A DNA stretch of 32,625 nt from Myxococcaceae bacterium (lineage in GTDB: Bacteria; Myxococcota; Myxococcia; Myxococcales; Myxococcaceae), in the NCBI GenBank assembly GCA_019686135.1, contig JADGHL010000051.1, forward strand, positions 1 to 32,625, read 5' to 3'. Every line of letters begins with the position of its first letter. Position 1 is the stretch's first letter. The notes below the pieces were generated by a model. The model did no database searches, was not told the origin of the DNA, and saw only the letters and a list, made by a program, of their open reading frames with translations. Shown in pieces: positions 22,424-29,939 of this stretch. Position numbers and translations under genes: made by a program.

Positions 22424-23062
22424 TCAGCGCGGTTCGTCGCCCCTGCGCACAGGCAGCGCACCACCGGCGCGCGACAGGTCCCCGGGTGTGTTGATGCTGA
22501 CCAGCGACGCGGCCCCGGGCTCTCTGGCACACAGCGCGGACACGGGCACTGCGCACCCCTGAACCCTGCGGAGCACCTGCTGGAACGAGGGGTTCTCCGA
22601 AAGCGCATCGCCGAGCGGGCGAGCGAGCGCGCGTGCGTACAGCCCGGGCATCGGCTCGAGGCGGCCCTCGCGCTCGAAGCAGACCCACAGGGGTGCCGCA
22701 TCGCGCCGGCACGCATCCCGGAGAAGCTCCACCGCGGCCACGGAGACGAACGGCATGTCGCAGGCGACCAGCAGCACCCGGTCGGTGCGCGCGTGGACGA
22801 GCGCCGTGTAGAGGCCGCCCGGCGCGCCGTGCCCCGGCTGTTCGTCCGGAACGGCCCGGAGCCCGAAGCGCGCGTAGGGCGACGGATCGTCTGTCACCAG
22901 CAGCACGTCCTCGGTGATGGGCCCGAGCGCGAGGAGAAGGCGTTCGAGGATGGGCACTCCGCCGACTTCGATCAATCCCTTGGCCACGCCCCCCAGACGC
23001 GTCCCGCGCCCGCCGGCCAGGACCGCGAGTGTCACCCCGTCGGTGCTGCCCGACGCTTTCAC
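22424..23062 (-). CDS. mobA: Molybdenum cofactor guanylyltransferase
   Basis: This encodes 212 aa. It attaches GMP from GTP to molybdopterin to give the guanine dinucleotide cofactor used by DMSO-reductase-family enzymes. The nucleotide-binding signature LAGGRGTRLGGVAKGLIEVGG is present, followed by PGHGAPGGLYTAL, the metal motif LVACDMPFVS and late SINTPGDL. It is cytoplasmic. It is divergent from the moeA-mobB gene with a 38 bp gap, so a shared promoter region must be very compact. The extra C-terminal tail is short and basic. Confidence 0.92.
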   Translation of the reverse strand: MKASGSTDGVTLAVLAGGRGTRLGGVAKGLIEVGGVPILERLLLALGPITEDVLLVTDDPSPYARFGLRAVPDEQPGHGAPGGLYTALVHARTDRVLLVACDMPFVSVAAVELLRDACRRDAAPLWVCFEREGRLEPMPGLYARALARPLGDALSENPSFQQVLRRVQGCAVPVSALCAREPGAASLVSINTPGDLSRAGGALPVRRGDEPR

Positions 23063-23100
23063 TTCCGCCGCTCCATGCCTCCTTCATACTCCCGCCGCCC

Positions 23101-24789
23101 ATGGCGCTGATGCCTCTGGAAGAAGCGGTGCAGGCCGCGCTTACGATCGCCCGCCCCCTACCGGCGATCGCCGTGCCCGTCGCGGAGGCGGAGGGCTTCG
23201 TGGCCGAACCGGTGCGCGCGCCGCGGGACGTCCCCGCCTGCGACAACTCGGCGATGGACGGCTACGCGGTCCGCGCGAAGGACACCGTCGGCGCCACGCG
23301 CGATCGGCCGGCGCGCCTGAAAATCGTCGAGACCCTCTTCGCGGGTCAGGCGCCCAGGTGCGCGCTGGGTCCCGGCGAGGCGGCGCGGATCTTCACCGGC
23401 GCCCCCATCCCCGAGGGCGCCGACGCGGTGGTGCGCCAGGAGGCGACCCGCCCTTTTGGCGCGGAGGTGGAGATCGGCGTCGAAGCCACCGTGGGAGAGC
23501 ACATCCGCCGCCGCGGCGAGGAGATCGCCTGCGGCGCGGTGGTGTTCCCGGCAGGCCAGCGGATCGACGCGTACGTCGCCGGCGTGCTCGCCACGCTCGG
23601 CTTCGCCGAGGTGCGGGTGCGACAGCAGCCGCGCGTGGCAATCGTCACCGTCGGCGACGAGCTGGTCGCACCCGGACAGCCGGCGGCACCGCATCAGGTC
23701 TTCGACAGCAACGCCATCCTGCTGGCGCGGTTGTGCCGCGATGCTTCGGCCCGCGTCGTCTCCACCGCGCGCACGAGTGACGACGAGGCCCGGCTCGAAG
23801 GCGCTCTCGCCGACGCGCTGGCCCGGGGCGAGGTGCTCATCACATGTGGCGGCGCGTCCGTGGGCGACCGCGACCGCGTGAAGGCGGCGCTTCGGCGGCT
23901 TGGCGCCGACTTCGTGGTGGATGGCGTGGCGCTCAAGCCCGGCAAGCCGGTGGGCGTGGCCCGGCTGGGCGGGAAGATTGCGCTGGTGCTCCCCGGGAAC
24001 CCGGGCGCGGCGGCCATGGCGTTCGACCGGATCGGCCGCCCGCTGCTCCTCGCCCTTCAGGGCGTGTGCGAGCTGCGGCGCCGGTCGCGCGTGCGGCTCG
24101 ACGCGGACCGCCGCAAACAGCCGGGGCTCACCTACTTCCTGAGCGCGAAGTGGGGCGGCCCCGGCGCCCGGGTGCGGGTGCGGCCGCAGGGCGCGGGGCA
24201 GCTTCTGCAGAACGTGGAGATGGACGGGTGGGTGCGTCTGCCCGCCGGCCGAGGCGAATTCCGCGCCGGCGAGTGGGTGGACTTCGAATGGGCCCACGCG
24301 GGCCGCTTCGTCGCTTTGGAGGGCGGAGCGCCTGCCCGCCACATGCGGCCCATCGCCGTGAGCGTGGTGGGCTGGTCCGGCGCGGGAAAGACGTGCCTCA
24401 TCGAACGGCTGATCCCGGCGCTCGCCGCGCACGGCTGGAAGGTGGCGGCGCTCAAGCACACGCCGGATGCGCACCCGCTCGATCGCCCCGGCAGCGACAC
24501 CGAGCGCTTCGCCCGGGCGGGCGCAACGGCCTGGGCGATCTGGTCCGCGTCCACCTTGCGCCTGTCCGTCGAAACCGGGTGGGAGACCGCGTTGGACCTT
24601 GTGGCGCAAAGCGGTGAGGCGGACCTGATCCTCGTCGAGGGCTGGAAGGACGGACCGTTGCCGAAGATCGAGGTGCGGCGGCCGGGCGGAGGCGAACCGC
24701 TCGAGCGCCCGGAGACCATGGCCGCCATCGGGTGGGACGAGCCGCTGGAGCCTCTCACCCAAAAGCTCATTGCCCTGCTCGAGGAGTGA
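23101..24789 (+). CDS. moeA: MoeA-MobB fusion: molybdopterin molybdotransferase plus MGD-synthesis adaptor GTPase
   Basis: This encodes 562 aa from ATG 23101. Residues about 1-410 are MoeA, which inserts molybdate into adenylated molybdopterin: DVPACDNSAMDGYAV, IFTGAPIPEGADAVV, VTVGDELV, FDSNAILL, CGGASVGDRD, LPGNPGAA. Residues about 418-562 are MobB, with Walker A GWSGAGKT starting at G424, followed by KHTPDAHPLDRPGSDTERFA and LILVEGWKD. MobB is a GTP-binding helper of MobA. The linker is continuous with no internal stop or start signal. It heads a plus-strand operon with fdhD, whose start lies 2 bases after this stop. A longer start at 23029 is possible but would overlap mobA. Confidence 0.93.
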   Translation: MALMPLEEAVQAALTIARPLPAIAVPVAEAEGFVAEPVRAPRDVPACDNSAMDGYAVRAKDTVGATRDRPARLKIVETLFAGQAPRCALGPGEAARIFTGAPIPEGADAVVRQEATRPFGAEVEIGVEATVGEHIRRRGEEIACGAVVFPAGQRIDAYVAGVLATLGFAEVRVRQQPRVAIVTVGDELVAPGQPAAPHQVFDSNAILLARLCRDASARVVSTARTSDDEARLEGALADALARGEVLITCGGASVGDRDRVKAALRRLGADFVVDGVALKPGKPVGVARLGGKIALVLPGNPGAAAMAFDRIGRPLLLALQGVCELRRRSRVRLDADRRKQPGLTYFLSAKWGGPGARVRVRPQGAGQLLQNVEMDGWVRLPAGRGEFRAGEWVDFEWAHAGRFVALEGGAPARHMRPIAVSVVGWSGAGKTCLIERLIPALAAHGWKVAALKHTPDAHPLDRPGSDTERFARAGATAWAIWSASTLRLSVETGWETALDLVAQSGEADLILVEGWKDGPLPKIEVRRPGGGEPLERPETMAAIGWDEPLEPLTQKLIALLEE

Positions 24790-24791
24790 CC

Positions 24792-25667
24792 GTGCCGATC
24801 ATCCCGGACAAGTCGTTGGCGGAACGACACCTGTTGCGGTTCCGCGGCGGGGCGAAGCTCGACGAGGTCGATGACCAGGTCGCGGTGGAGGAACCGCTGG
24901 AGATCCGCATCGCGGGCGATCCCGTCGCGGTGACGCTGCGCACTCCGGGAGACGATCACCGGCTCGCGCTGGGGTTCCTCTTCTGCGAGGGCATCATCCG
25001 CGGCGGCGAAGACGTGGGCACGGTTGCCCATTGCGGCCGCCCCGGCGACGAAGGCTACGGCAACGCCATCGACGTCATCCCCGCGCCGGGCGCGAAGGTC
25101 GAGCTCGAGCGCGTGGAGACCACCCGGAGGGGAACGCTCACGACCGCAGCGTGCGGAGTGTGCGGCCGAAGGACGGTGGACGATCTCTTCGACCGCTGCG
25201 GCGCGCTCCCACCGGGCCCCACCGTTCCCGCCTCGCTCCTGGGCGAATCGACCGCGCGCCTGCGCGACGTGCAGCGCGTGTTCGAACGCACCGGCGGAAC
25301 GCACGCCGCAGCGGTGCTCGACGTGAACGGCGAGCTCCTCCACGGGTTCGAGGACATCGGCCGGCACAACGCCGTGGACAAGGTGGTGGGCGCGTTGGTC
25401 CTGCGCGGGCTGAGCGCCGCGCGCGGCGGCAGCGCGGGCACACCGCCCGAGGGCGAAGCGCCGGCGATCCTCGTGGTGAGCGGGCGGGCGAGCTTCGAGA
25501 TGGTCCAGAAGGCGGCGATGGCGCGGATCCCCATCGTGGCCAGCGTCTCCGCGGCGAGCTCGCTGGCGATCGACCTCGCCCAACGCGTGGGCATCACGCT
25601 CGCCACCTTCGTCCGCGACGGCAGCTTCAACGTGTGCAGCCATCCCGAGCGGGTCGTCGACTCGTAG
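24792..25667 (+). CDS. fdhD: Formate dehydrogenase accessory sulfurtransferase FdhD
   Basis: This encodes 291 aa from GTG 24792, with GAGGAG just upstream inside the end of the previous gene. FdhD passes sulfur from cysteine desulfurase to the molybdenum cofactor and is needed for active formate dehydrogenases. Present are DDHRLALGFLFCEGII, the essential CxxC (C121/C124 in ACGVCGR), RTGGTHAAAVLD-type sequence, HGFEDIGRHNAVDKVVG, and VSGRASFEMVQKAAMARIP. It lies between the cofactor-synthesis fusion and the oxidoreductase, its likely client. An upstream in-frame ATG at 24732 would overlap moeA-mobB by 58 bases. Confidence 0.94.
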   Translation: MPIIPDKSLAERHLLRFRGGAKLDEVDDQVAVEEPLEIRIAGDPVAVTLRTPGDDHRLALGFLFCEGIIRGGEDVGTVAHCGRPGDEGYGNAIDVIPAPGAKVELERVETTRRGTLTTAACGVCGRRTVDDLFDRCGALPPGPTVPASLLGESTARLRDVQRVFERTGGTHAAAVLDVNGELLHGFEDIGRHNAVDKVVGALVLRGLSAARGGSAGTPPEGEAPAILVVSGRASFEMVQKAAMARIPIVASVSAASSLAIDLAQRVGITLATFVRDGSFNVCSHPERVVDS

Positions 25668-25674
25668 GCAGACG

Positions 25675-25700
25675 CCCCTCCCCGCCCGCGCCGGGAGGGG
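25675..25700 (+). promoter_or_regulatory. Stem-loop overlapping the ribosome site of the oxidoreductase gene
   Basis: CCCCTCCC (25675-25682) pairs perfectly with GGGAGGGG (25693-25700) over a 10-base loop. The right arm is the only good Shine-Dalgarno for GTG 25715. In mRNA it could hide the ribosome site, or act as a weak terminator after fdhD. No U-run follows. Confidence 0.45.
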
Positions 25701-25714
25701 GTACGGTCGCCGCC

Positions 25715-27991
25715 GTGTCCATCCTCCGGCGAATCTGGAAGCTCATCCGCACGTACTTTCCCTTCGGGCTGCTCTGGGGCCCCAAGCCCGCCCACTTCCG
25801 TGAGATGCTCAAGGTCGCCTGGGAGAACCGGGACGCGCTCGGCTGGGCCTGGCGCGTCCTCCGCCACGGCGTCTGCGACGGCTGTTCGCTGGGGCCGTAC
25901 GGGCTGCGGGACAACGTGATCTCCGGCACGCACCTGTGCCTCACCCGGCTGAAGCTCCTGCGCCTCAACACCATGCCCGCGCTCCCCGACGGCGCGTGGG
26001 AGGACATCGGCCGGCTGCGGCTGTACTCTAACGAGCAGCTGCACCGCCTGGGCCGGCTGCCGTACCCGTTGCTGTACCGGAAGGGCGACCGAGGCTTCCG
26101 GCGGATCAGCTGGGACGAGGCCGTGAAGAAGGTGGCGGACGCCCTGCGCGCCGCGGATCCGGACCGGGTGGGCTTCTTCGCCTCCAGCCGCGGCATCACC
26201 AACGAGACCTACTACACGTTCCAGAAGCTGGCCCGCATCGCCGGGACCCCGCACGTCGACAGCTGCGCCCGCCTCTGCCACGCCGCCTCCACCAACGCGC
26301 TGAAGGAGACCGTGGGCTACGGCGCCACCACCTGCTCGCTGAGCGACGTCATCGGCGCCGACCTCGTGATGCTGTTCGGCACCGACGTCGCCAACAACCA
26401 GCCGATGATGATGAAGTACCTCCACTACGCGAAGCGGAAGGGCACGCGCGTGGTGGTCATCAACCCGTTCCGCGAGCCCGCGCTGGACCGCTACTGGGTG
26501 CCATCCGTCGTCAGCTCCGCCGTGTTCGGCACGAAGATCTGCGACGACTTCTTCCAGGTCAAAGCCGGCGGGGACGTGTGGTTCTGCCTGGGCGTGATGA
26601 AGGCGCTCAAAGCCATGGACGCCTTCGACCGCACCTTCATCGCCGAACACACCACCGGCTTCGGAGACCTCGAGGCCCAGATGGACGAGGTGGGCTGGGA
26701 CGCGCTCGAAGAGGGCAGCGGCGTCACGCGCGCGGAGATGGAGCGGCTGGCGCAGCAGTACGCGAAGGCGAAGACCGCGGTGCTGATCTGGAGCATGGGC
26801 CTGACCCAGCACCGCTTCGGCGTGGAGAACGTCCGCTCGGTCGTGCTGCTCGGCCTGTGCCGCGGGATGATCGGCCGGCCCCACTGCGGACTGATGCCGA
26901 TCCGCGGCCACTCCGGCGTGCAGGGCACCGCCGAGTGCGGCGCGGACGCGGACAAGCTCCCGGGCGCAGTGGACATCACGCCGGAGGACGTGGCGAAGCT
27001 GGAGGCCCACTGGGGACACCCTATCCCGGCGCGGCGCGGCCTGAAGGCGGCGCACCTGCTCGACCGGGCGCTGGAGAGCGGGCTGGATGTCCTCTACACG
27101 CTCGGCGGCAACTACCTCGACACGCTGCCCGAGCCCGGCGCCGCCACCCGCGCGCTCGCCAACGTCCGGCTGCGCGTCCACCAGGACATCCTCATCAACA
27201 CCTCCGCGCTGGTGGAGCCCGCGATGGAGGGCGGCGAGGTGCTGCTGCTCCCCGCACAGACCCGCTACGAACAGCGCGGCGGCGGCACCTCCACCTCCAC
27301 CGAACGCCGCATCCGCTTCACCCCCGAGCTGCCCGGCCACCGGATCGGCGAGGCGCTCGCGGAGTGGGAGATCCCGGTGCGGATCGGCCGCGCGCTCCGT
27401 CCGGACCGCCCCGACCTCTTCGCCTTCGACGAAGCCAGGGACGTGCGCCGCGAGATGGCGAAGGTGATGCCGCTGTACGCGGGCATCGAGACGCTCGAGC
27501 GCGAAGGCCAGTGGGTCCAGTGGGGCGGCCCGCATCTCGGCGCCGGCGGCATCTTCAAGAACCTCCCCGACGGGCGCGCGCGCTTCCGCCGGCTCGAGCT
27601 GCCGCGCGTGGAGATCCCCCCGGGGATGTTCTTTCTCGCCTCGCGGCGCGGCAAACAGTTCAACTCCATCACCTGGGGGAAGCGCGATCTCATCACCGGC
27701 GCGCCGTCGCGGCAAGCCGTGTTCTTCTCCCGCGAGGACGCGCAGCGCCTGGGCCTGCGCGAGGGGATGCGGGTGCGGCTTCGGAGCGAGACTGGCACCT
27801 TCGACGGCGTGGTGCAGCTTGCGGACCTCAAGCCGGGGCACCTGCAGGCCTTCTGGCCCGAGTGCAACCCGCTCATCGCCCACAGGTACGACCCCATCTC
27901 CGGGGAGCCCGACTACAACGCCTTCGTCACGGTGGAGGCGCTCGACGCCGCGACCACCGCCGAAGCGGCCCGGAGCGCTCAGGCGGCGTGA
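25715..27991 (+). CDS. Formate-dehydrogenase-like molybdopterin oxidoreductase (FdhF/YdeP-type alpha subunit)
   Basis: This encodes 758 aa from GTG 25715, 47 bp after fdhD. The cysteines C54, C57 and C75 (CDGC...HLC) would bind an Fe-S cluster; the fourth ligand of a standard 4Fe-4S site is not obvious. SCARLCHAAS lines up with the catalytic loop of formate dehydrogenase H, placing C188 where that enzyme has selenocysteine. MGLTQHRFGVENVRSV, GLMPIRGHSGVQG, TLGGNYLDTLPEP, and the C-terminal molybdopterin-dinucleotide domain (GLREGMRVRLRSETGTF) follow. There is no Tat signal, so it is likely cytoplasmic. No Fe-S beta subunit or cytochrome is adjacent, so its electron partner is unknown. The fdhD context supports formate-dehydrogenase-type chemistry, but YdeP-like enzymes have unclear substrates. 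Confidence 0.88.
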   Translation: MSILRRIWKLIRTYFPFGLLWGPKPAHFREMLKVAWENRDALGWAWRVLRHGVCDGCSLGPYGLRDNVISGTHLCLTRLKLLRLNTMPALPDGAWEDIGRLRLYSNEQLHRLGRLPYPLLYRKGDRGFRRISWDEAVKKVADALRAADPDRVGFFASSRGITNETYYTFQKLARIAGTPHVDSCARLCHAASTNALKETVGYGATTCSLSDVIGADLVMLFGTDVANNQPMMMKYLHYAKRKGTRVVVINPFREPALDRYWVPSVVSSAVFGTKICDDFFQVKAGGDVWFCLGVMKALKAMDAFDRTFIAEHTTGFGDLEAQMDEVGWDALEEGSGVTRAEMERLAQQYAKAKTAVLIWSMGLTQHRFGVENVRSVVLLGLCRGMIGRPHCGLMPIRGHSGVQGTAECGADADKLPGAVDITPEDVAKLEAHWGHPIPARRGLKAAHLLDRALESGLDVLYTLGGNYLDTLPEPGAATRALANVRLRVHQDILINTSALVEPAMEGGEVLLLPAQTRYEQRGGGTSTSTERRIRFTPELPGHRIGEALAEWEIPVRIGRALRPDRPDLFAFDEARDVRREMAKVMPLYAGIETLEREGQWVQWGGPHLGAGGIFKNLPDGRARFRRLELPRVEIPPGMFFLASRRGKQFNSITWGKRDLITGAPSRQAVFFSREDAQRLGLREGMRVRLRSETGTFDGVVQLADLKPGHLQAFWPECNPLIAHRYDPISGEPDYNAFVTVEALDAATTAEAARSAQAA

Positions 27992-28121
27992 GCGGAAAGG
28001 TACGCACACAGACGGCTCACGGGGAGGGGGATCTGTCGGGTCGGCGAGGAATTCCGAAATCGGTTAGTGTGACCTCCCGCATCGCCGCAGTCCGAGTGCG
28101 GCACCGGTTTCGAGAATCAAC

Positions 28122-28934
28122 ATGGAACAGTTCGATCCCCGTCAGGTGAAGCACCGCGATGCGCAGGAGCTCGCGCAGGGCTATTCGAAGGGCATCCGAC
28201 GGTTCGAGATCGCCTGCATCGCGCTGTTCGCGGTGGCGGTCACCGTTCAGGCGATCCGGATGGTTCGTCCCGCGATGGAGAACCCCTGGCTGATGGTGGC
28301 GGCATTCGCCGCCGGGTACCTGTTCGCGGACTTCGTCTCCGGCTTCGTGCACTGGCTGGCGGACACCTGGGGCAGCGTGGACATGCCCATCATCGGCAAG
28401 GCGCTGTTGCGGCCGTTCCGCGAGCACCACGTCGACCAGAAGGCGATCATCCACCACGACTTCATCGAGACCAACGGCAACAACTGCGGGATCTGCGTAC
28501 CGGCGGGCCTCGCGGCCTTGTTCGTTCCGCTCGAGGACCCGTTGGTGTTCTTCCTCATGGCGTGGCTGCTGTGGTCGATGATCTGGGTGATGGGCACCAA
28601 CCAGTTCCACAAGTGGGCTCATATGGATCGCCCGCCCGGCTGGGTGGCGGTTCTGCAGAAGCTCCACCTGGTGCTGCCGCCCGAGCACCATCAGATCCAC
28701 CACACGCCGCCGTATGCGACGCACTACTGCATCACCACCGGCTGGCTGAACCGGCCGCTGGCGGCGATCCGCTTCTTCCGCGTGCTGGAGTGGATCGTCA
28801 CCACCACCACCGGGGTCATCCCCCGCGCGGACGACCTCGGCGTGCGCGCCGCGCTCGCGGTGCAGGAGGCGGTGGCGGTCAAGCCGGTGGCGGTCCCCGC
28901 AGACGAGCGCAAGGCCCCGGCGCCGCGGCCGTAG
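28122..28934 (+). CDS. carF: CarF/TMEM189-family plasmanylethanolamine desaturase
   Basis: This encodes 270 aa. It is a membrane protein with helices near residues 28-48, 55-75 and 125-160. Many conserved His residues suit a di-iron desaturase: H77 (GFVHWLAD), H102/H103 (FREHHVDQ), H111/H112 (HHDFIETNGNNC), H163/H167 (QFHKWAH), and H189/H190/H193/H194 (PPEHHQIHH). This order is characteristic of the lipid desaturase domain of CarF and animal PEDS1/TMEM189/Kua. These enzymes introduce the vinyl-ether bond of plasmalogens. In Myxococcus xanthus CarF is also needed for singlet-oxygen signalling that switches on carotenoid synthesis. It stands alone, with 130 bp upstream that may hold its own promoter. 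The Ala/Pro-rich tail is unique to this protein. Confidence 0.95.
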   Translation: MEQFDPRQVKHRDAQELAQGYSKGIRRFEIACIALFAVAVTVQAIRMVRPAMENPWLMVAAFAAGYLFADFVSGFVHWLADTWGSVDMPIIGKALLRPFREHHVDQKAIIHHDFIETNGNNCGICVPAGLAALFVPLEDPLVFFLMAWLLWSMIWVMGTNQFHKWAHMDRPPGWVAVLQKLHLVLPPEHHQIHHTPPYATHYCITTGWLNRPLAAIRFFRVLEWIVTTTTGVIPRADDLGVRAALAVQEAVAVKPVAVPADERKAPAPRP

Positions 28935-28944
28935 GGCCTCCGCC

Positions 28945-29763
28945 TCACACCGGCCGGATGTCCACCTGCTCCGCCTGTTCGACCGGGCGGCCGAGGAACC
29001 TTCCCGCCACTTCGAGGAAGCGGTCCGGGGTGTCGGTGACGAAGTACGCGTGTGCCGGCGGGGTGGCCGCCTTCGCCGCGAGCAGCCCGCGCTCCTGCAG
29101 CACCGCCTCCGCCGCCTCGGCCACCGCGGCGGCGGAGTCCACCAGGGTCACGCCGTCTCCCATCACCTCGGCGATGACACCCTGGAGCAGCGGATAGTGG
29201 GTACACCCCAGGACCAGGGTGTCCACGCCCGTGGTGGCGAGCTCCGAGAGGTACTGCCGTGCCACGAGGCGCGGGACCTCGCCCGTCGTCCAGCCCTCCT
29301 CGGCCAGCGGGACGAAGAGCGGACAGGCGCGCGAGGTCACCACCAGGTCCGCCCGCGCCCGTTTGAGCGCGCGCGCGTACGCCCCGGACCGCACCGTGCC
29401 CGGCGTGCCGATCACCCCCACCCGCCCGGTCCGCGTCCTCGCCGCCGCCACCTTCGCGCCGGGTTCGATGACGCCCAGCACCGGGATGGGCAGCTGCTGC
29501 GCGAGCGCCTCGAGACCGACCGCGCTGGCCGTATTGCAGGCGATCACCAGCAGCTTGACGTCGCGCGCGAGCAGAAAACGCGCGTTGGCCAGGGAATAAC
29601 GGGTGACCACCTCCGCGGACTTGGTCCCGTACGGGACCCGCGCGGTGTCGCCCAGGTACACGGTGGCCTCGTGCGGGAGCCGCTCCATCAGGGCGCGCAG
29701 GACGGTGAGCCCGCCCACCCCGGAGTCGAACACGCCGATCGGCCTGCGGTCGTCAGGAAGCAT
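28945..29763 (-). CDS. murI: Glutamate racemase
   Basis: This encodes 272 aa. It interconverts L- and D-glutamate for peptidoglycan. It starts with IGVFDSGVGGLTVLRAL, then YLGDTARVPYGTKS, VIACNTAS with catalytic C76, VGVIGTPGTV, and VLGCTHYPLL with catalytic C187. The two-cysteine active site is intact. ATG 29763 is chosen, with GGGTGG about 4 bases upstream; a GTG at 29781 would add six residues. It is cytoplasmic. It ends 10 bp from the carF stop in convergent orientation. Confidence 0.95.
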   Translation of the reverse strand: MLPDDRRPIGVFDSGVGGLTVLRALMERLPHEATVYLGDTARVPYGTKSAEVVTRYSLANARFLLARDVKLLVIACNTASAVGLEALAQQLPIPVLGVIEPGAKVAAARTRTGRVGVIGTPGTVRSGAYARALKRARADLVVTSRACPLFVPLAEEGWTTGEVPRLVARQYLSELATTGVDTLVLGCTHYPLLQGVIAEVMGDGVTLVDSAAAVAEAAEAVLQERGLLAAKAATPPAHAYFVTDTPDRFLEVAGRFLGRPVEQAEQVDIRPV

Positions 29764-29834
29764 TCGCCACCCACGTAGCACGAAGGATGCCGCCTCGCGA
29801 AAGCAGGCGAACGAGCGCTAGTATCCGTCTGGCT

Positions 29835-29866
29835 GGTTCGTTGGCCTGGGCCGGGGTCAACGAACC
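29835..29866. terminator. Hairpin between murI and the lipoprotein gene
   Basis: GGTTCGTTG (29835-29843) and CAACGAACC (29858-29866) pair perfectly over 9 bp with a 14-base loop. It lies three bases from the larger hairpin at 29870-29927. It is downstream of the minus-strand lipoprotein gene and upstream of murI, so it could be a second terminator stem or a murI leader structure. Confidence 0.45.
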
Positions 29867-29869
29867 CGC

Positions 29870-29927
29870 GAAGACGCGAAGGCCGAAGGAGCGCTGACGT
29901 TCCGCCCCTTCGGCCTTTGGCGTCTTC
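29870..29927 (-). terminator. Long terminator hairpin after the lipoprotein gene
   Basis: The arm GAAGACGCGAAGGCCGAAGG (29870-29889) pairs with 29907-29927, whose reverse complement is the same apart from one mismatch and one extra base. The loop is 17 bases. It begins 12 bases after the lipoprotein stop on the minus strand. It lacks a clear U-run but is the strongest stem-loop in the window. Confidence 0.65.
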
Positions 29928-29939
29928 AGGGGTGTGCGG

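Noticed and set aside
26276-26278. Selenocysteine codon in the formate-dehydrogenase-like gene
   Set aside because: The codon at the catalytic position is TGC (Cys) and no in-frame TGA occurs there, so no SECIS element is needed.
25055-28009. Open frame of about 984 codons on the minus strand
   Set aside because: It is antisense to fdhD and the molybdoenzyme, with Val/His/Arg-rich low-complexity content.
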